A DNA stretch of 64,000 nucleotides from Streptomyces sp. WMMC500 (GTDB taxonomy: Bacteria; Actinomycetota; Actinomycetes; Streptomycetales; Streptomycetaceae), in NCBI RefSeq assembly GCF_027497195.1, contig NZ_CP114905.1, positions 1,240,001 to 1,304,000 of the forward strand, read 5' to 3'. Within the stretch, counting starts at the first letter, position 1; every line of letters begins with the position of its first letter. Of this stretch, positions 17,753-26,074 are shown piece by piece. The notes beneath the pieces are model-generated. The model had not been told where the DNA came from. It worked only from the letters and a program-made list of their open reading frames with translations, and searched no databases. Both the position numbers and the translations under genes were made by a program.

Positions 17753-18214
17753 ATGAAGGACGAGACCGCGCGGCGCGTGGTGCACACCGCGGCATTCGGC
17801 AACCCGGGCCCGAGGCAGGAGGGAACCGCCGACGTCGCCTACGTGTCGGGGGAGCTGTACCGGATCTCCGCGGGCGGCCACCGCCTCATGACCGACCAGC
17901 CGGGCAGTGCCGGTGGCGGGGACCTCGCCCCGACGCCGGTGGAGCTCTTCGTCACCTCGCTGGCGGCGTGCATGGCGTACTACGCGGGCCGCTACCTGCA
18001 CCGGCACGGCAAGACCCGCGACGGGCTGCGGGTGGAGACCGCATACGCGATGGCGGAGGACCGGCCGGCCCGGGTGGCGCGGGTGACGATGCGCGTTGTC
18101 GTTCCCGCGGACCTCACGGAGCGGCAGCGTGAGGTCCTGCTGTCGGTGGTGCACCACTGCACCGTCCACAACTCGCTGCTCCGGCCGCCCAAGATCGAGA
18201 TTGAGCTAGCCTGA
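17753..18214 (+). CDS. OsmC-family peroxide-reducing protein
   Basis: A 153-residue OsmC/Ohr-fold protein. The two expected redox cysteines are present: one in TSLAACMAYYAGRYL and the second in VVHHCTVHNSL. Family members reduce organic hydroperoxides at a dithiol active site. The start at 17753 has GGAGAGGAGCCGGAG immediately upstream; an in-frame GTG... extension to 17714 lacks similarity. It is transcribed alone and ends before a strong bidirectional terminator at 18290. Its place in the cluster suggests protection on re-exposure to oxygen. Confidence 0.86.
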   Translation: MKDETARRVVHTAAFGNPGPRQEGTADVAYVSGELYRISAGGHRLMTDQPGSAGGGDLAPTPVELFVTSLAACMAYYAGRYLHRHGKTRDGLRVETAYAMAEDRPARVARVTMRVVVPADLTERQREVLLSVVHHCTVHNSLLRPPKIEIELA

Positions 18215-18289
18215 ACGGGAGCCGAGGGCCGGCCCGGCTCGGCCGGGCGGGCCCGGCCGGTTCTGCCGGTACGAGTCGATGTGAGCAGG

Positions 18290-18321
18290 CGGGGCGGCCT
18301 GAGCGGGATCAGGCCGCCCCG
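18290..18321. terminator. Bidirectional terminator between OsmC and flavodoxin genes
   Basis: A perfect 13-bp stem (CGGGGCGGCCTGA paired with TCAGGCCGCCCCG) with a 6-base loop. It lies between convergent genes ending at 18214 and 18338. Confidence 0.8.
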
Positions 18322-18337
18322 GAGTCGTCAGGCCGGT

Positions 18338-18850
18338 TCAGGCCGCCGCGTGCGTGCCGCGTATCTCCGCGGCGACCTCGGCGGCCCAGTCACGGATCTG
18401 CCTCCGGTCCCGGAAGTCGCCGCCCTTGCCGGACCGCACGATCCGCCTGGCGACGAAGCCCTCGGCGCTCTCGTCCAGCTTTCCGCCGAAGACGACGTGG
18501 GACTCGGCCCGCACCCGGTCGGCCAGGCGCTTCGTCGCCGGTGGGCTCACGGCCCGGCCCTCTTGCGCCGAGTCGTCCAGCGGGCCGCTGCTGAACAGCC
18601 ACACGGGCCGGCGCAGCAGGGCGCGGCGGTGCCGGCGGGCGAAGCGGACCGCCTCGCGCCGCCAGTGCGCCGCGTACACCCCGGAGCCGAGGACGACCGC
18701 GCCGTACGGGCCGAGATCGCGCACCTGCCGGGCCGGCTGCACGTCTGCGTCGATGCCCTGCTCGCCGAGTTCGGCGGCGATCCAGTGGGCGATCTCCGCC
18801 GTGGAGCCGTTCTTCGAGCCGTACGCGACGAGCACACGGAGCGTACTCAT
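18338..18850 (-). CDS. Flavodoxin-domain protein
   Basis: A 170-residue flavodoxin-like protein. The FMN-phosphate loop is YGSKNGSTAEIAHWIA at residues 10-25, the second FMN contact region is VVLGSGVYAAHWRREA, and a third conserved strand is PVWLFSSGPLD. This type resembles HemG-like/flavodoxin-domain proteins found near dormancy genes in actinobacteria; it could carry low-potential electrons. It is 16 bases downstream of the CBS-BON gene start region on the same strand (that gene ends at 18867), so the pair is probably one operon. Whether it serves the diaphorase or the pyruvate formate-lyase activase is not shown. Confidence 0.85.
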   Translation of the reverse strand: MSTLRVLVAYGSKNGSTAEIAHWIAAELGEQGIDADVQPARQVRDLGPYGAVVLGSGVYAAHWRREAVRFARRHRRALLRRPVWLFSSGPLDDSAQEGRAVSPPATKRLADRVRAESHVVFGGKLDESAEGFVARRIVRSGKGGDFRDRRQIRDWAAEVAAEIRGTHAAA

Positions 18851-18866
18851 GACCGCGTCACCTCCC

Positions 18867-19598
18867 TCACACCCTGCGCAGCCATTCGTCGGCCAAGCCG
18901 TGCCGGGCCTGCTCGACGGGGCGGATGCGGGAGTCGTCCATGCGGTAGGTCAGCCGGTTGTCCACGCCGACCACGCCGTCGACCTTCTCGGTCAGCGTCC
19001 CGGCGATCTCGACCTCGCTCTGCCGCTCCAGCTCGCCCTCCAGGACCACGATCCCTTCCTCGGCTCCGACGCGGACCTGGCCGGCGACCAGCCACAGGCC
19101 ACGGGTGAGAACCTCGTCGAGCACCTCACGGCGGATGTCGGCGTCGCTGCGGACGAAGACCTGCAAAAGGTCGCGGCGGGTGACGATGCCGATCAGCCGG
19201 CTCTCGTCGTCGACCACCGGAAGCCGCTCCACGCGGTGCTCGGCCATGATGCGGGCCGCGTGCGTGACGGTGTCGTCGGCGCGCACGGTGATCGCGGGAC
19301 GGGACATGAGCGCTTCGGCGGAGGTCGCCTGCGCCTTGCGGTGCTCGGCCCGCGCCCGGCGGGTCAGCCGGGGCAGCAGGCGGCGGCGCGGCGGCTCGTA
19401 GACGGGGCGCTGGGTGGCCTGACGCAGCATCAGGTCGGTCTCGGAGATGACTCCGAGGACGTTCTCGTCGTCGTCGACGACGGGCAGGCCGCTGATGCGG
19501 TGCTCGTGCAGCCGACGCGCGACCTCCTTGAACGGGGTGGCGGGCCCGACGGTGACCACGTCGTCGGTCATCACGTTGCCGATCTTGCGGTGTTTCAT
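18867..19598 (-). CDS. CBS-pair/BON-domain protein (copy 2)
   Basis: A 243-residue protein with two CBS motifs (NVMTDDVVTVGPATPFKEVA and ALMSRPAITVRADDTVTHAA) and a C-terminal BON domain (about residues 165-225). A longer Arg-rich linker between the CBS motifs separates it from copy 1 at 15390. The ATG at 19598 follows a GAGGAGACAGCG ribosome site. Upstream by 31 bases is the large GNAT/acyl-CoA synthetase gene, and downstream by 16 bases the flavodoxin gene, so all three appear to be one minus-strand operon. The adenylate-binding CBS pair could read out energy charge for the neighbouring NDP-forming synthetase; this is an inference. Confidence 0.87.
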   Translation of the reverse strand: MKHRKIGNVMTDDVVTVGPATPFKEVARRLHEHRISGLPVVDDDENVLGVISETDLMLRQATQRPVYEPPRRRLLPRLTRRARAEHRKAQATSAEALMSRPAITVRADDTVTHAARIMAEHRVERLPVVDDESRLIGIVTRRDLLQVFVRSDADIRREVLDEVLTRGLWLVAGQVRVGAEEGIVVLEGELERQSEVEIAGTLTEKVDGVVGVDNRLTYRMDDSRIRPVEQARHGLADEWLRRV

Positions 19599-19629
19599 CG
19601 CTGTCTCCTCGTCAGATGCGCGGGTGCGC

Positions 19630-22317
19630 TCAGCGCAGTCGGCGCAGGTAGGGGTCGTGCTCCCGGCGCGGCAGCACACGGATGCGCACGTCCACGGCGG
19701 TGACGCCGTCCGGCCGCGCCAGCAGCGGGTTGAGGTCGGCCTCGGTGAGCTGCGGCAGGTCGTGGACCATCGCCGACAGCCGCAACAGGTGCTGCTCCAG
19801 ACCCGCCAGGTCCACGGGTCCGGCGCCGCGGTGGCCGAACAGCAGCGGGGCGCAGCGCGGAGTGGTGATCAGGTCGTGAACGTCGCGGTCGGTGAGCGGC
19901 GCGAGCCGCGCCGCGTGGTCGGCCAGCAGTTCGGTGGCGGTGCCGCCGAGGCCGAAGAGGACCAGCGGGCCGAAGACGTCGTCGTCGGTGACACCGGCGA
20001 ACAGCTCGGTGCCGCGCCCGGCCATGGGCTGCACGAGCACGCCGGTCATCGTCCCGGCGAAGCGGGCGGCGAGGTCGCGGCACGCGGCCCGCACCTGGGC
20101 ATCGCCCTGCAGGTCCAGCACCACTGCGCCCTGCTCGCTCTTGTGCACCAGCCCCGGCCAGTACGCCTTGAGGGCCACCCGGCCGTCCGGGCCGGCCAGC
20201 CGGGCGGCCGCTTGGGCCGTGTCCTCCTCGTTCTCCGCCCAGGCCCAGGGCAGCCGCCGGATGCCGTAGCAGTCGAGCAACTCCGCGCAGCCGCGAGGGT
20301 CGAGCCAGCCGCCCTCCGGCCGATTCGCCAGGAAGCCGTCGACGAGGGCGCGGGCGCGCGCCGGGTCGATGCCGTCGAGGACGGGGTGGGCGCCTGGCGG
20401 GCGGGCCAGCCAGCGGGCCCGCTCGGCTGCGTGTGCCAGCGCCCGGGCGGCGGCGTCGGCGTCGGCGTAGGCCGGCACTGCGCCGCCCTGCGTGTGAGGC
20501 AGCAGCCGCACCTGCTCCGGCTGCCCGAGGACGACCGCGGCGACCGTTCGGGAGCAACGCCCGGCCAGCAGCCCGAGAACCGGGTCGTCGCCGGTCGCCG
20601 CGGCCAGCGCGGTGGGTGCCAGCGCCACCAGCACCGCGTCGACGGCGCCGTGCGCGGTCAGCCGTTCCACGCAGGCGCGCAGCGCCCGGGAGCCGACCGC
20701 GGCGGTGGCGTCGACGGGGTTGGCGGCGAACGCCCCTTCGGGCAGCACCCGCAGCAGGTCGTCGACCAGAGCCGCGGGCAACTCCGGTACCGTCAGGCCG
20801 GCTTCGGCGCAGGCGTCGGCCGCCAGGACGCCGACGCCGCCCGCGTTGGACACCACCGCCACCCGGCTGCCCGCGGGCAGCGGCTGAGACTGCAGGAGGG
20901 CTGCGGCGTCGAGCAGTTCGGACACCGACCGGGTGGCGGTGACCCCGGCCTGGGTGAACAGCGCCTGCCGGGTCATCGTCGGGGTGGCGGCGGCCGCCGT
21001 GTGCGAGGCGGCGGCCCGCCGTCCGGCGGCGGAGCGGCCGGCGTCGACGGTCAGCACCGGCATCCTGCGCGCCACCCGGCGGGCGGTGCGGGAGAAGGCG
21101 CGCGGGTTGCCGAAGGACTCCAGGTGCAGCAGCGCCAGCTCGGTCGTCTCGTCGGATTCCCACCACTGCAGCAGGTCGTTGCCGCTGACGTCGTACTTGT
21201 CGCCGAGCGAGACGAAGCTGGAGACGCCGATGCCGAGCCGGGTGAGCCCGTCGAGCAGCGCGATGCCCACCCCGCCGGACTGCACGGCGACCCCTGCGCG
21301 GCCGCGCGCCGGGCGGCGTGCGGCGAAGGTGGCGTCCAGACGTACCGCCTCGTCGGTGTTGGCGATGCCCAGGCAGTTGGGGCCCACCAGTCGCATCCCG
21401 TGGCTGCGGCAGGCGTTCAGCAGCGCGGCGCCCTGCTTCTCGTCGAGCCCGGAGGACAGGACCACCAGGGCCCGTGCCCCCGCCTTGCCGCACTCCTCTG
21501 CCGTCGCCGGCACCGCGGCTGCGGGGACGGCCAGCACGGCGAGATCAGGCACGGCGGGCAGGGCGCCGACGGACGGGTAGCTGGGGGTGCGCTCGACGGC
21601 GTGGGCGTGCGGATTGACCGCCAGCAGCCGGCCGGCGAAGCCGCCGCGCCGCAGATTGCGCAGCACCGCCCGGCCGACGGAGCCGGGGCTGCGCCCCGCG
21701 CCGACCACCGCGATGCAGTCGGGCCGCAGCAGCGGCTGCAGGCTGGCGGTGTCGGCCGTGCGCCCCCGTTCCTCGCAGGCTTCGAGGTAGCGCTCGTCCG
21801 GCTCCAGCTCCACCGTGCAGCGCAGCTCCGAACCGTCGAGCCGGCGGGTCACGCGCAGCCCCACATCGGTGAAGACCTGCTGCACCTCGTGGTTGTCGGC
21901 CAGCGCGTCGGCGGTGAAGACCCGCACGCCGTCGGTGCGTGCCGCGTGCACCAGGTGCTCGAGCAGCAGCGTGCCGATGCCGTGGTGGTGCAGGTCGTCG
22001 GCGACCGTGAGAGCGAGATCCGCGCTCGCGGAGCCCGGCTCGGCCTTCTCGTATTCGGCCACCCCGACGATCCGCTCGCCCAACTCGGCGAGCAGCGCGG
22101 TGTGCCCGGTCCGCCCCGGGTCGCACGCCCGCTCCGCCGCCCAGCGGCCCGGCCGCGCGGCGGAGCTGAAGAACCGCAACCGGAGGTTCTCCGGCGACAT
22201 CCACCGGTACAGCTCCAGCAACCGGTCGTGGTCATCCGGCCGCGCAGGCCGGATCAGCACGGTCCTGCCGTCTGCCAGCAGCGCGTGTGCGGCCTTGTCC
22301 TGCACGACGTCCGTCAT
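19630..22317 (-). CDS. GNAT acetyltransferase fused to NDP-forming acyl-CoA synthetase-like protein
   Basis: An 895-residue fusion. Residues about 20-165 are a GNAT domain with the acetyl-CoA loop HHHGIGTLLLEHLV. The rest follows ADP-forming acetyl-CoA synthetase order: CoA-binding domain (about 195-290, CIAVVGAGRSPGSVGRAV), succinyl-CoA-ligase-like domains (VGPNCLGIAN, VAVQSGGVGIALLD) and an ATP-grasp domain (about 665-890, RVALKAYWPGLVHKSEQGAV). This is the layout of Pat-type protein lysine acetyltransferases, in which the synthetase part may be regulatory; SHTAAAAT could hold the phospho-His of active enzymes. Two roles are possible: acetylation of metabolic enzymes, or ATP formation from acetyl-CoA. 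Confidence 0.87.
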   Translation of the reverse strand: MTDVVQDKAAHALLADGRTVLIRPARPDDHDRLLELYRWMSPENLRLRFFSSAARPGRWAAERACDPGRTGHTALLAELGERIVGVAEYEKAEPGSASADLALTVADDLHHHGIGTLLLEHLVHAARTDGVRVFTADALADNHEVQQVFTDVGLRVTRRLDGSELRCTVELEPDERYLEACEERGRTADTASLQPLLRPDCIAVVGAGRSPGSVGRAVLRNLRRGGFAGRLLAVNPHAHAVERTPSYPSVGALPAVPDLAVLAVPAAAVPATAEECGKAGARALVVLSSGLDEKQGAALLNACRSHGMRLVGPNCLGIANTDEAVRLDATFAARRPARGRAGVAVQSGGVGIALLDGLTRLGIGVSSFVSLGDKYDVSGNDLLQWWESDETTELALLHLESFGNPRAFSRTARRVARRMPVLTVDAGRSAAGRRAAASHTAAAATPTMTRQALFTQAGVTATRSVSELLDAAALLQSQPLPAGSRVAVVSNAGGVGVLAADACAEAGLTVPELPAALVDDLLRVLPEGAFAANPVDATAAVGSRALRACVERLTAHGAVDAVLVALAPTALAAATGDDPVLGLLAGRCSRTVAAVVLGQPEQVRLLPHTQGGAVPAYADADAAARALAHAAERARWLARPPGAHPVLDGIDPARARALVDGFLANRPEGGWLDPRGCAELLDCYGIRRLPWAWAENEEDTAQAAARLAGPDGRVALKAYWPGLVHKSEQGAVVLDLQGDAQVRAACRDLAARFAGTMTGVLVQPMAGRGTELFAGVTDDDVFGPLVLFGLGGTATELLADHAARLAPLTDRDVHDLITTPRCAPLLFGHRGAGPVDLAGLEQHLLRLSAMVHDLPQLTEADLNPLLARPDGVTAVDVRIRVLPRREHDPYLRRLR

Positions 22318-22400
22318 CGCGGATCCCCTCTCGGTACGAGTCCGCTTTCAGCATCCGGCGCCGCCCCCGTCCGCCTCAGGGGCTGCCCGGGGCCGACCGC

Positions 22401-22415
22401 GGGGCCGAGAGTCCC
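22401..22415. promoter_or_regulatory. Candidate response-regulator box GGGGCCGAGAGTCCC
   Basis: The core GGGCCGAGAGTCCC matches the mycobacterial DevR-box layout GGGnC-n4-GnCCC exactly in spacing. It lies 84 bases upstream of the synthetase gene and 208 bases upstream of the divergent Usp gene. Confidence 0.5.
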
Positions 22416-22622
22416 GGCCCGTGTCCGGTCGACCGGCCCGGTCAGAAGGGCTGGCAGGTAAGGCTTCACGAGGCTCGTACTCGACCGCGCCGGGCAGGGG
22501 GCCCGGTGGTGCATCCCCGTGAGGGCCGGTCGGTGTCGATCGGAGCCGAAGCGCCCTTCATCCCCGCCCGCGGCCGCGCTCATGCTCGGCGACGACGAGT
22601 CCCGCCGACGGAAGGCAGACAG

Positions 22623-23381
22623 ATGAGCACAGGGCGAGTGCTGGTGGGTTTCGACGGCTCGGTCCCTGCGGTGCGGGCCCTCGACCTGGCGGCGGAAGAA
22701 GCGGTGCGGCGGGGAGCCGCGCTGGAGATCCTCTACGCGCTGCCGGATGTGGACGGCGCCGCGCCCGTCCTCGCGGTCGCCACCGACCGCGTACGCGAGC
22801 GGCACCCCGGGCTGGAGGTCGTCGCCGTGCCGGTGGCCGGTGACCCGGTGAGCGCCCTGGTGAGCCGCGGCGGTACGGCCGTGCTGACGGTGGTGGGCAG
22901 CCGAGAGCTCGGCGGGATCGCCGGCCTGGTGGCCGGCTCGGTGAGCCGGCGCACCGCGGGACGGGCCGAGGGGCCGGTGATGGTCGTACGCGGCGACCGG
23001 CCCGCCCGTACGTCCCCCGGGCAGGGCCACGTCCTGCTCGTCGTCTGCGGCGACGACGAGGTGGACGCCGCGGCGTTCGCCTTCGCCGAGGCCCAGCGGC
23101 GCGGCGTCGGACTCCGCGTCCGGCACGCGGGGACGTACGCGCCGACGACGGCCGAGGCCTCTGCCGCACCCCGGGCCTCCACCGCCACCGATCCGGACCG
23201 CCGGGCGTCCCGGTCACGCGATCCCCGAGCCCTCGTCACCACCTCCGCGGCGCAGGACGCGGAGACCGGCGGACCCGTGCTGGCCGTCGCCACCCGCGGC
23301 CGCCGCCACGGCGCGCCCCGCGCGGTGCGCAGCCTGCTCCGTGATGCCCGCTGCCCGGTCGTCCTGGTTCCGGCCCGCTAG
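22623..23381 (+). CDS. Universal stress protein, degenerate second domain (copy 3)
   Basis: A 252-residue Usp protein, shorter than the other copies. The first domain (about residues 4-128) is complete with VGFDGSVPAVRALDLA and an ATP-type loop GSRELGGIAGLVAGSVS. The second domain is trimmed: the middle is replaced by a low-complexity Ala/Ser/Arg/Thr stretch (about 165-205), but it still ends RSLLRDARCPVVLVPAR. The start has GGAAGGCAGACAG upstream. It is divergent from the synthetase operon, with a candidate regulatory box in the shared 305-bp promoter region. Apart from that box I see nothing else assignable in the gap. Confidence 0.85.
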   Translation: MSTGRVLVGFDGSVPAVRALDLAAEEAVRRGAALEILYALPDVDGAAPVLAVATDRVRERHPGLEVVAVPVAGDPVSALVSRGGTAVLTVVGSRELGGIAGLVAGSVSRRTAGRAEGPVMVVRGDRPARTSPGQGHVLLVVCGDDEVDAAAFAFAEAQRRGVGLRVRHAGTYAPTTAEASAAPRASTATDPDRRASRSRDPRALVTTSAAQDAETGGPVLAVATRGRRHGAPRAVRSLLRDARCPVVLVPAR

Positions 23382-23534
23382 GGAGACCGCGAACCCGGGG
23401 CCCCGCGCGCCCGGCCCTGCCGCGACCGGCCCGCCCTGTCCGCTACCGGGCGTGATCGCGACTCGGCGCCTCGACCGTCGCCGATCACCCCGGAGTGCTC
23501 CCGCGCCCGCGGCAGCGGGCCGGCCCTCGCCCTC

Positions 23535-23550
23535 GGGGCCGAACAGTCCC
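23535..23550. promoter_or_regulatory. Candidate response-regulator box GGGGCCGAACAGTCCC
   Basis: This near-palindrome has all ten dyad positions of GGG-C-G--C-G-CCC and differs from the site at 8175 at three of 16 positions. It lies 129 bases upstream of the DoxX-like gene in a 297-bp gap that shows no gene. Confidence 0.5.
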
Positions 23551-23678
23551 TTGGCTCGCCGACCTTCGGGCCGATGCGAAGGCCCTCTTCAGGCCATCCG
23601 CAAACAGCCCCCCGCACGGGAGATTGAAAGCGCACAGACCGAATCGGAATCGAGACTTCACCTCAAGGGAGCGCAACC

Positions 23679-24311
23679 ATGGCAGTGCACCAGCAGCCCC
23701 GACGGCACTTCGCCCTCCGCCTGCCGCAGTGGCGTGCAGGGCGCACGGCGAACGGGACCGAGGCGGCCGACGCGACCGCAGCGGCGACCACCACCTCGGC
23801 AGTCGGCTACGTCCTCGCAGGCGTCCGGCTGATCACCGGCTTCGTCTTCCTGTGGGCCTTCCTGGACAAGACCTTCGGGTTCAGCTACGCGACCCCGGGC
23901 AACAACGCCTGGATCGACGGCGGCTCGCCCACCGAGGGCTTCCTCGGCGGCGTCGCCGTCGGCCCGATGGAGGACACCTTCCACTCCTGGGCCGGTGACG
24001 CCTGGGCCGACTGGCTGTTCATGCTCGGCCTGCTCGGCATCGGCCTCGCCCTCGTCCTCGGGGTGGCGCTGCGGTTCGCCGCGGTGGCGACCACCGTGAT
24101 GATGGCCCTCATGTGGGTCGCGGAATGGCCGCCGGCCCAGCACCTCTCCGACGGCTCGCCGAGCATGTCGACCAACCCCATCGTCGACTACCACGTCATC
24201 TACGCCGTCGTGGCCATCGCCCTCGCCGTCACCTACGCCGGCAACACCTGGGGACTCGGGCGCATGTGGGAGAAGCTCCCCTTCGTCCGCGACCACCGCT
24301 CGCTCCTCTGA
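23679..24311 (+). CDS. DoxX-like membrane protein
   Basis: A 210-residue protein with a soluble N-terminal segment (about 40 residues) and four predicted membrane spans: about 42-60 (YVLAGVRLITGFVFLWAFL), 107-125, 128-147 and 170-190. The first span plus LDKTFGFSYATPG fits the DoxX/thiosulfate-quinone-oxidoreductase-like family often annotated in actinobacterial stress clusters. The catalytic role is not known. AAGGGAGCGCAACC precedes the ATG. A hairpin at 24335 follows the stop, which suggests a separate transcript from the HAD gene. Confidence 0.75.
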   Translation: MAVHQQPRRHFALRLPQWRAGRTANGTEAADATAAATTTSAVGYVLAGVRLITGFVFLWAFLDKTFGFSYATPGNNAWIDGGSPTEGFLGGVAVGPMEDTFHSWAGDAWADWLFMLGLLGIGLALVLGVALRFAAVATTVMMALMWVAEWPPAQHLSDGSPSMSTNPIVDYHVIYAVVAIALAVTYAGNTWGLGRMWEKLPFVRDHRSLL

Positions 24312-24334
24312 CCACATGACCCCACGACACGGCA

Positions 24335-24362
24335 GTCCGGGTACCCGCCGCGGTGCCCGGAC
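24335..24362. terminator. Hairpin between DoxX-like and HAD genes
   Basis: An 11-bp stem (GTCCGGGTACC with GGTGCCCGGAC, one T-G wobble) and a CGCCGC loop lie 24 bases after the DoxX-like stop and 36 bases before the HAD start. It is probably a terminator, or an attenuator of the HAD gene. Confidence 0.55.
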
Positions 24363-24397
24363 CGCCGTACGTCACGCAGCGAGAGGAGACGGCACCG

Positions 24398-25195
24398 ATG
24401 AACACGGCCCCACCCGGCGAACCGATCGGCACACCCCACGACGGGCTGGTGCCGCGACTGCACGGACTCCACGCCGTGGTGTTCGGCACCGACGGCGTCA
24501 TCACCGACTCCGCCCGCGTCCACGCCGCGGCCTGGAAACCCGCCTTCGACGCCGCCCTGCGCGCCCACCCGCCCGCAGACCCCGCGCTGCGCGGCCCGTT
24601 CGACCCCGTCGAGGACTACCGGCGCCACGTCGACGGCAAGTCCCGCATCGACGGCGCCGCCGACTTCCTCGCCGCCCGCGGGCTGTCGCTGCCCCCGGGC
24701 ACCCCGGGGGACCCCGCGGGCACCGACACCGTGTGGGCTGTGGCCGCGGCCAAGGAAGCAGCCTTCACCGCCCACCTGGACGAGCACGGCGTCGAGGCCT
24801 ATCCGGGCACCGTGCACCTGCTGGACCGGCTGCGCCGGGCCGACGTGCCCTGCGCCGCCGTCTCCGCCTCCCGGCACGCCCGGGAGCTGCTGCTCCGCGC
24901 CGGCGTGCGGGACTACTTCGCCTGCCTGGTGGACGGTGCCGACAGCGCCCGCCTGGACCTGAAGGGCAAGCCCGCGCCGGACCTGTTCCTCGAAGCCGCC
25001 CGCCGGCTGCGGACCGAGCCGTCCGCAGCCGCCGTGGTCGAGGACGCCCTCGCCGGCGTCGAGGCCGGCCGCCGCGGCGGCTTCGACCTGGTCATCGGCG
25101 TGGACCGGACCAGCACCCAGGAGAGCGAGGCGGACCTGCGACGACACGGCGCGGACATGGTGGTCCGCGACCTGGCGGAGCTGCTGGAGCCATGA
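24398..25195 (+). CDS. Beta-phosphoglucomutase-like HAD protein with nucleophile Asp replaced by Gly
   Basis: A 265-residue HAD-superfamily protein of the beta-phosphoglucomutase subfamily. Motif I should read FDxDGVITD, but here it is VVFGTDGVITDS: the nucleophilic first Asp is Gly (codon GGC). The second Asp, motif II Ser in AAVSASRHA, motif III Lys in KGKPAPDLF and motif IV VVEDALAG remain. Such proteins are usually paired with a GH65 disaccharide phosphorylase and isomerise its beta-glucose 1-phosphate product. The downstream gene, overlapping by ATGA, is indeed a GH65 gene but is wrecked. Loss of the nucleophile predicts no mutase or phosphatase activity. Start chosen at ATG 24398 after GAGAGGAGACGGCACCG. 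Confidence 0.85.
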   Translation: MNTAPPGEPIGTPHDGLVPRLHGLHAVVFGTDGVITDSARVHAAAWKPAFDAALRAHPPADPALRGPFDPVEDYRRHVDGKSRIDGAADFLAARGLSLPPGTPGDPAGTDTVWAVAAAKEAAFTAHLDEHGVEAYPGTVHLLDRLRRADVPCAAVSASRHARELLLRAGVRDYFACLVDGADSARLDLKGKPAPDLFLEAARRLRTEPSAAAVVEDALAGVEAGRRGGFDLVIGVDRTSTQESEADLRRHGADMVVRDLAELLEP

Positions 25196-25840
25196 GCGAC
25201 GACTGGAGCTGGACCTACGAGGGCCACGACCCGGCACAGGTGCAGCTGCGCGAGGCGCTGTGCACCTGGGCAACGGCTACGTCGCCACCCACGGTGCGCC
25301 CCCGAGACCGACGCCGACGACACCCACCACCCGGGCACCTACGCCGCCGGCGTCTACAACCGGCTCACGGTCGGTACCCTACGACGGCGCGAGCATCGCC
25401 GGGCTGCTCACCCTACGCGCCGTCGCCGGCGAGCCCGTCACCGCGGAGAAGACCGCGGCGCTGTACACCTCGCGGGACCCCGCCATCAGCGACCCGCTCC
25501 AGGCCGCCCGGCCCCGGGCGCGGGAAGCACCGGACTTCACCGCTCTCCTGACCTCCCACACAGCTGCCTGGGAGCACCTGTGGCAGCGCACCGAGCCGCA
25601 CGAGCCCGGCGAGGCCGGGAACATCCTGCGGCTGCACACCTTCCACCTGCTGCAGACCCTCTCCCCGCACACCGCCGGCTGCCCGCGGCCCGCCGCGCCG
25701 CCGCGGCCGTCGGGTATTGCGGCGCGATGTACCCCCTGGCAGAGCGGCAGCGACGGCCGCGAGGAGCCCCAGGAGCTGCACCTCAACCCGCGTTCCGGCC
25801 ACTGGCCGCCGGACCAAAGCCGACTTCGGCACCACGTGGG
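25192..25840 (+). pseudogene. GH65 glycoside phosphorylase remnant (copy 1)
   Basis: The start MSDDWSWTYEGHDPAQVQ is typical of GH65 maltose/kojibiose-type phosphorylases and overlaps the HAD stop. After about 25 codons a base is missing (TGC ACC TGG GCA where LGNGYVATHGA is expected one frame over), a second shift follows, and after VYNRLT the sequence jumps to the internal region YDGASIAGLLTLRAVAG. It then reads SHTAAWEHLWQRTEP and TFHLLQTLSPHTA, jumps again, and ends with YPWQSGSDGREEPQELHLNP in another frame. So at least two frameshifts and two internal deletions are present, removing most of the catalytic domain. The 234 bases to the next gene hold nothing recognisable. A second remnant lies at 37941. 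Confidence 0.85.
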
Positions 25841-26074
25841 CCTGGTCTGCGCCCGCCGCCCTCGCCTCGCGCCGCCGGCCTCTCCGGTGGGTACGCCGAC
25901 GCGATCCGTCCCACCGGGGTTCCTCGATCGTCGCGGTCGTCCCGGGCCGCTCGGCGGGCGGGTGCGGGCCGGGCAGCCACGGCGGTGGGCACCGGGAGGC
26001 CCTGCCGCCTGTGACCGGCGAGGACGAGGCTCTGAGTAGGAGCACCACATGGCGCGGAGCCGAAGGAGTCCACC

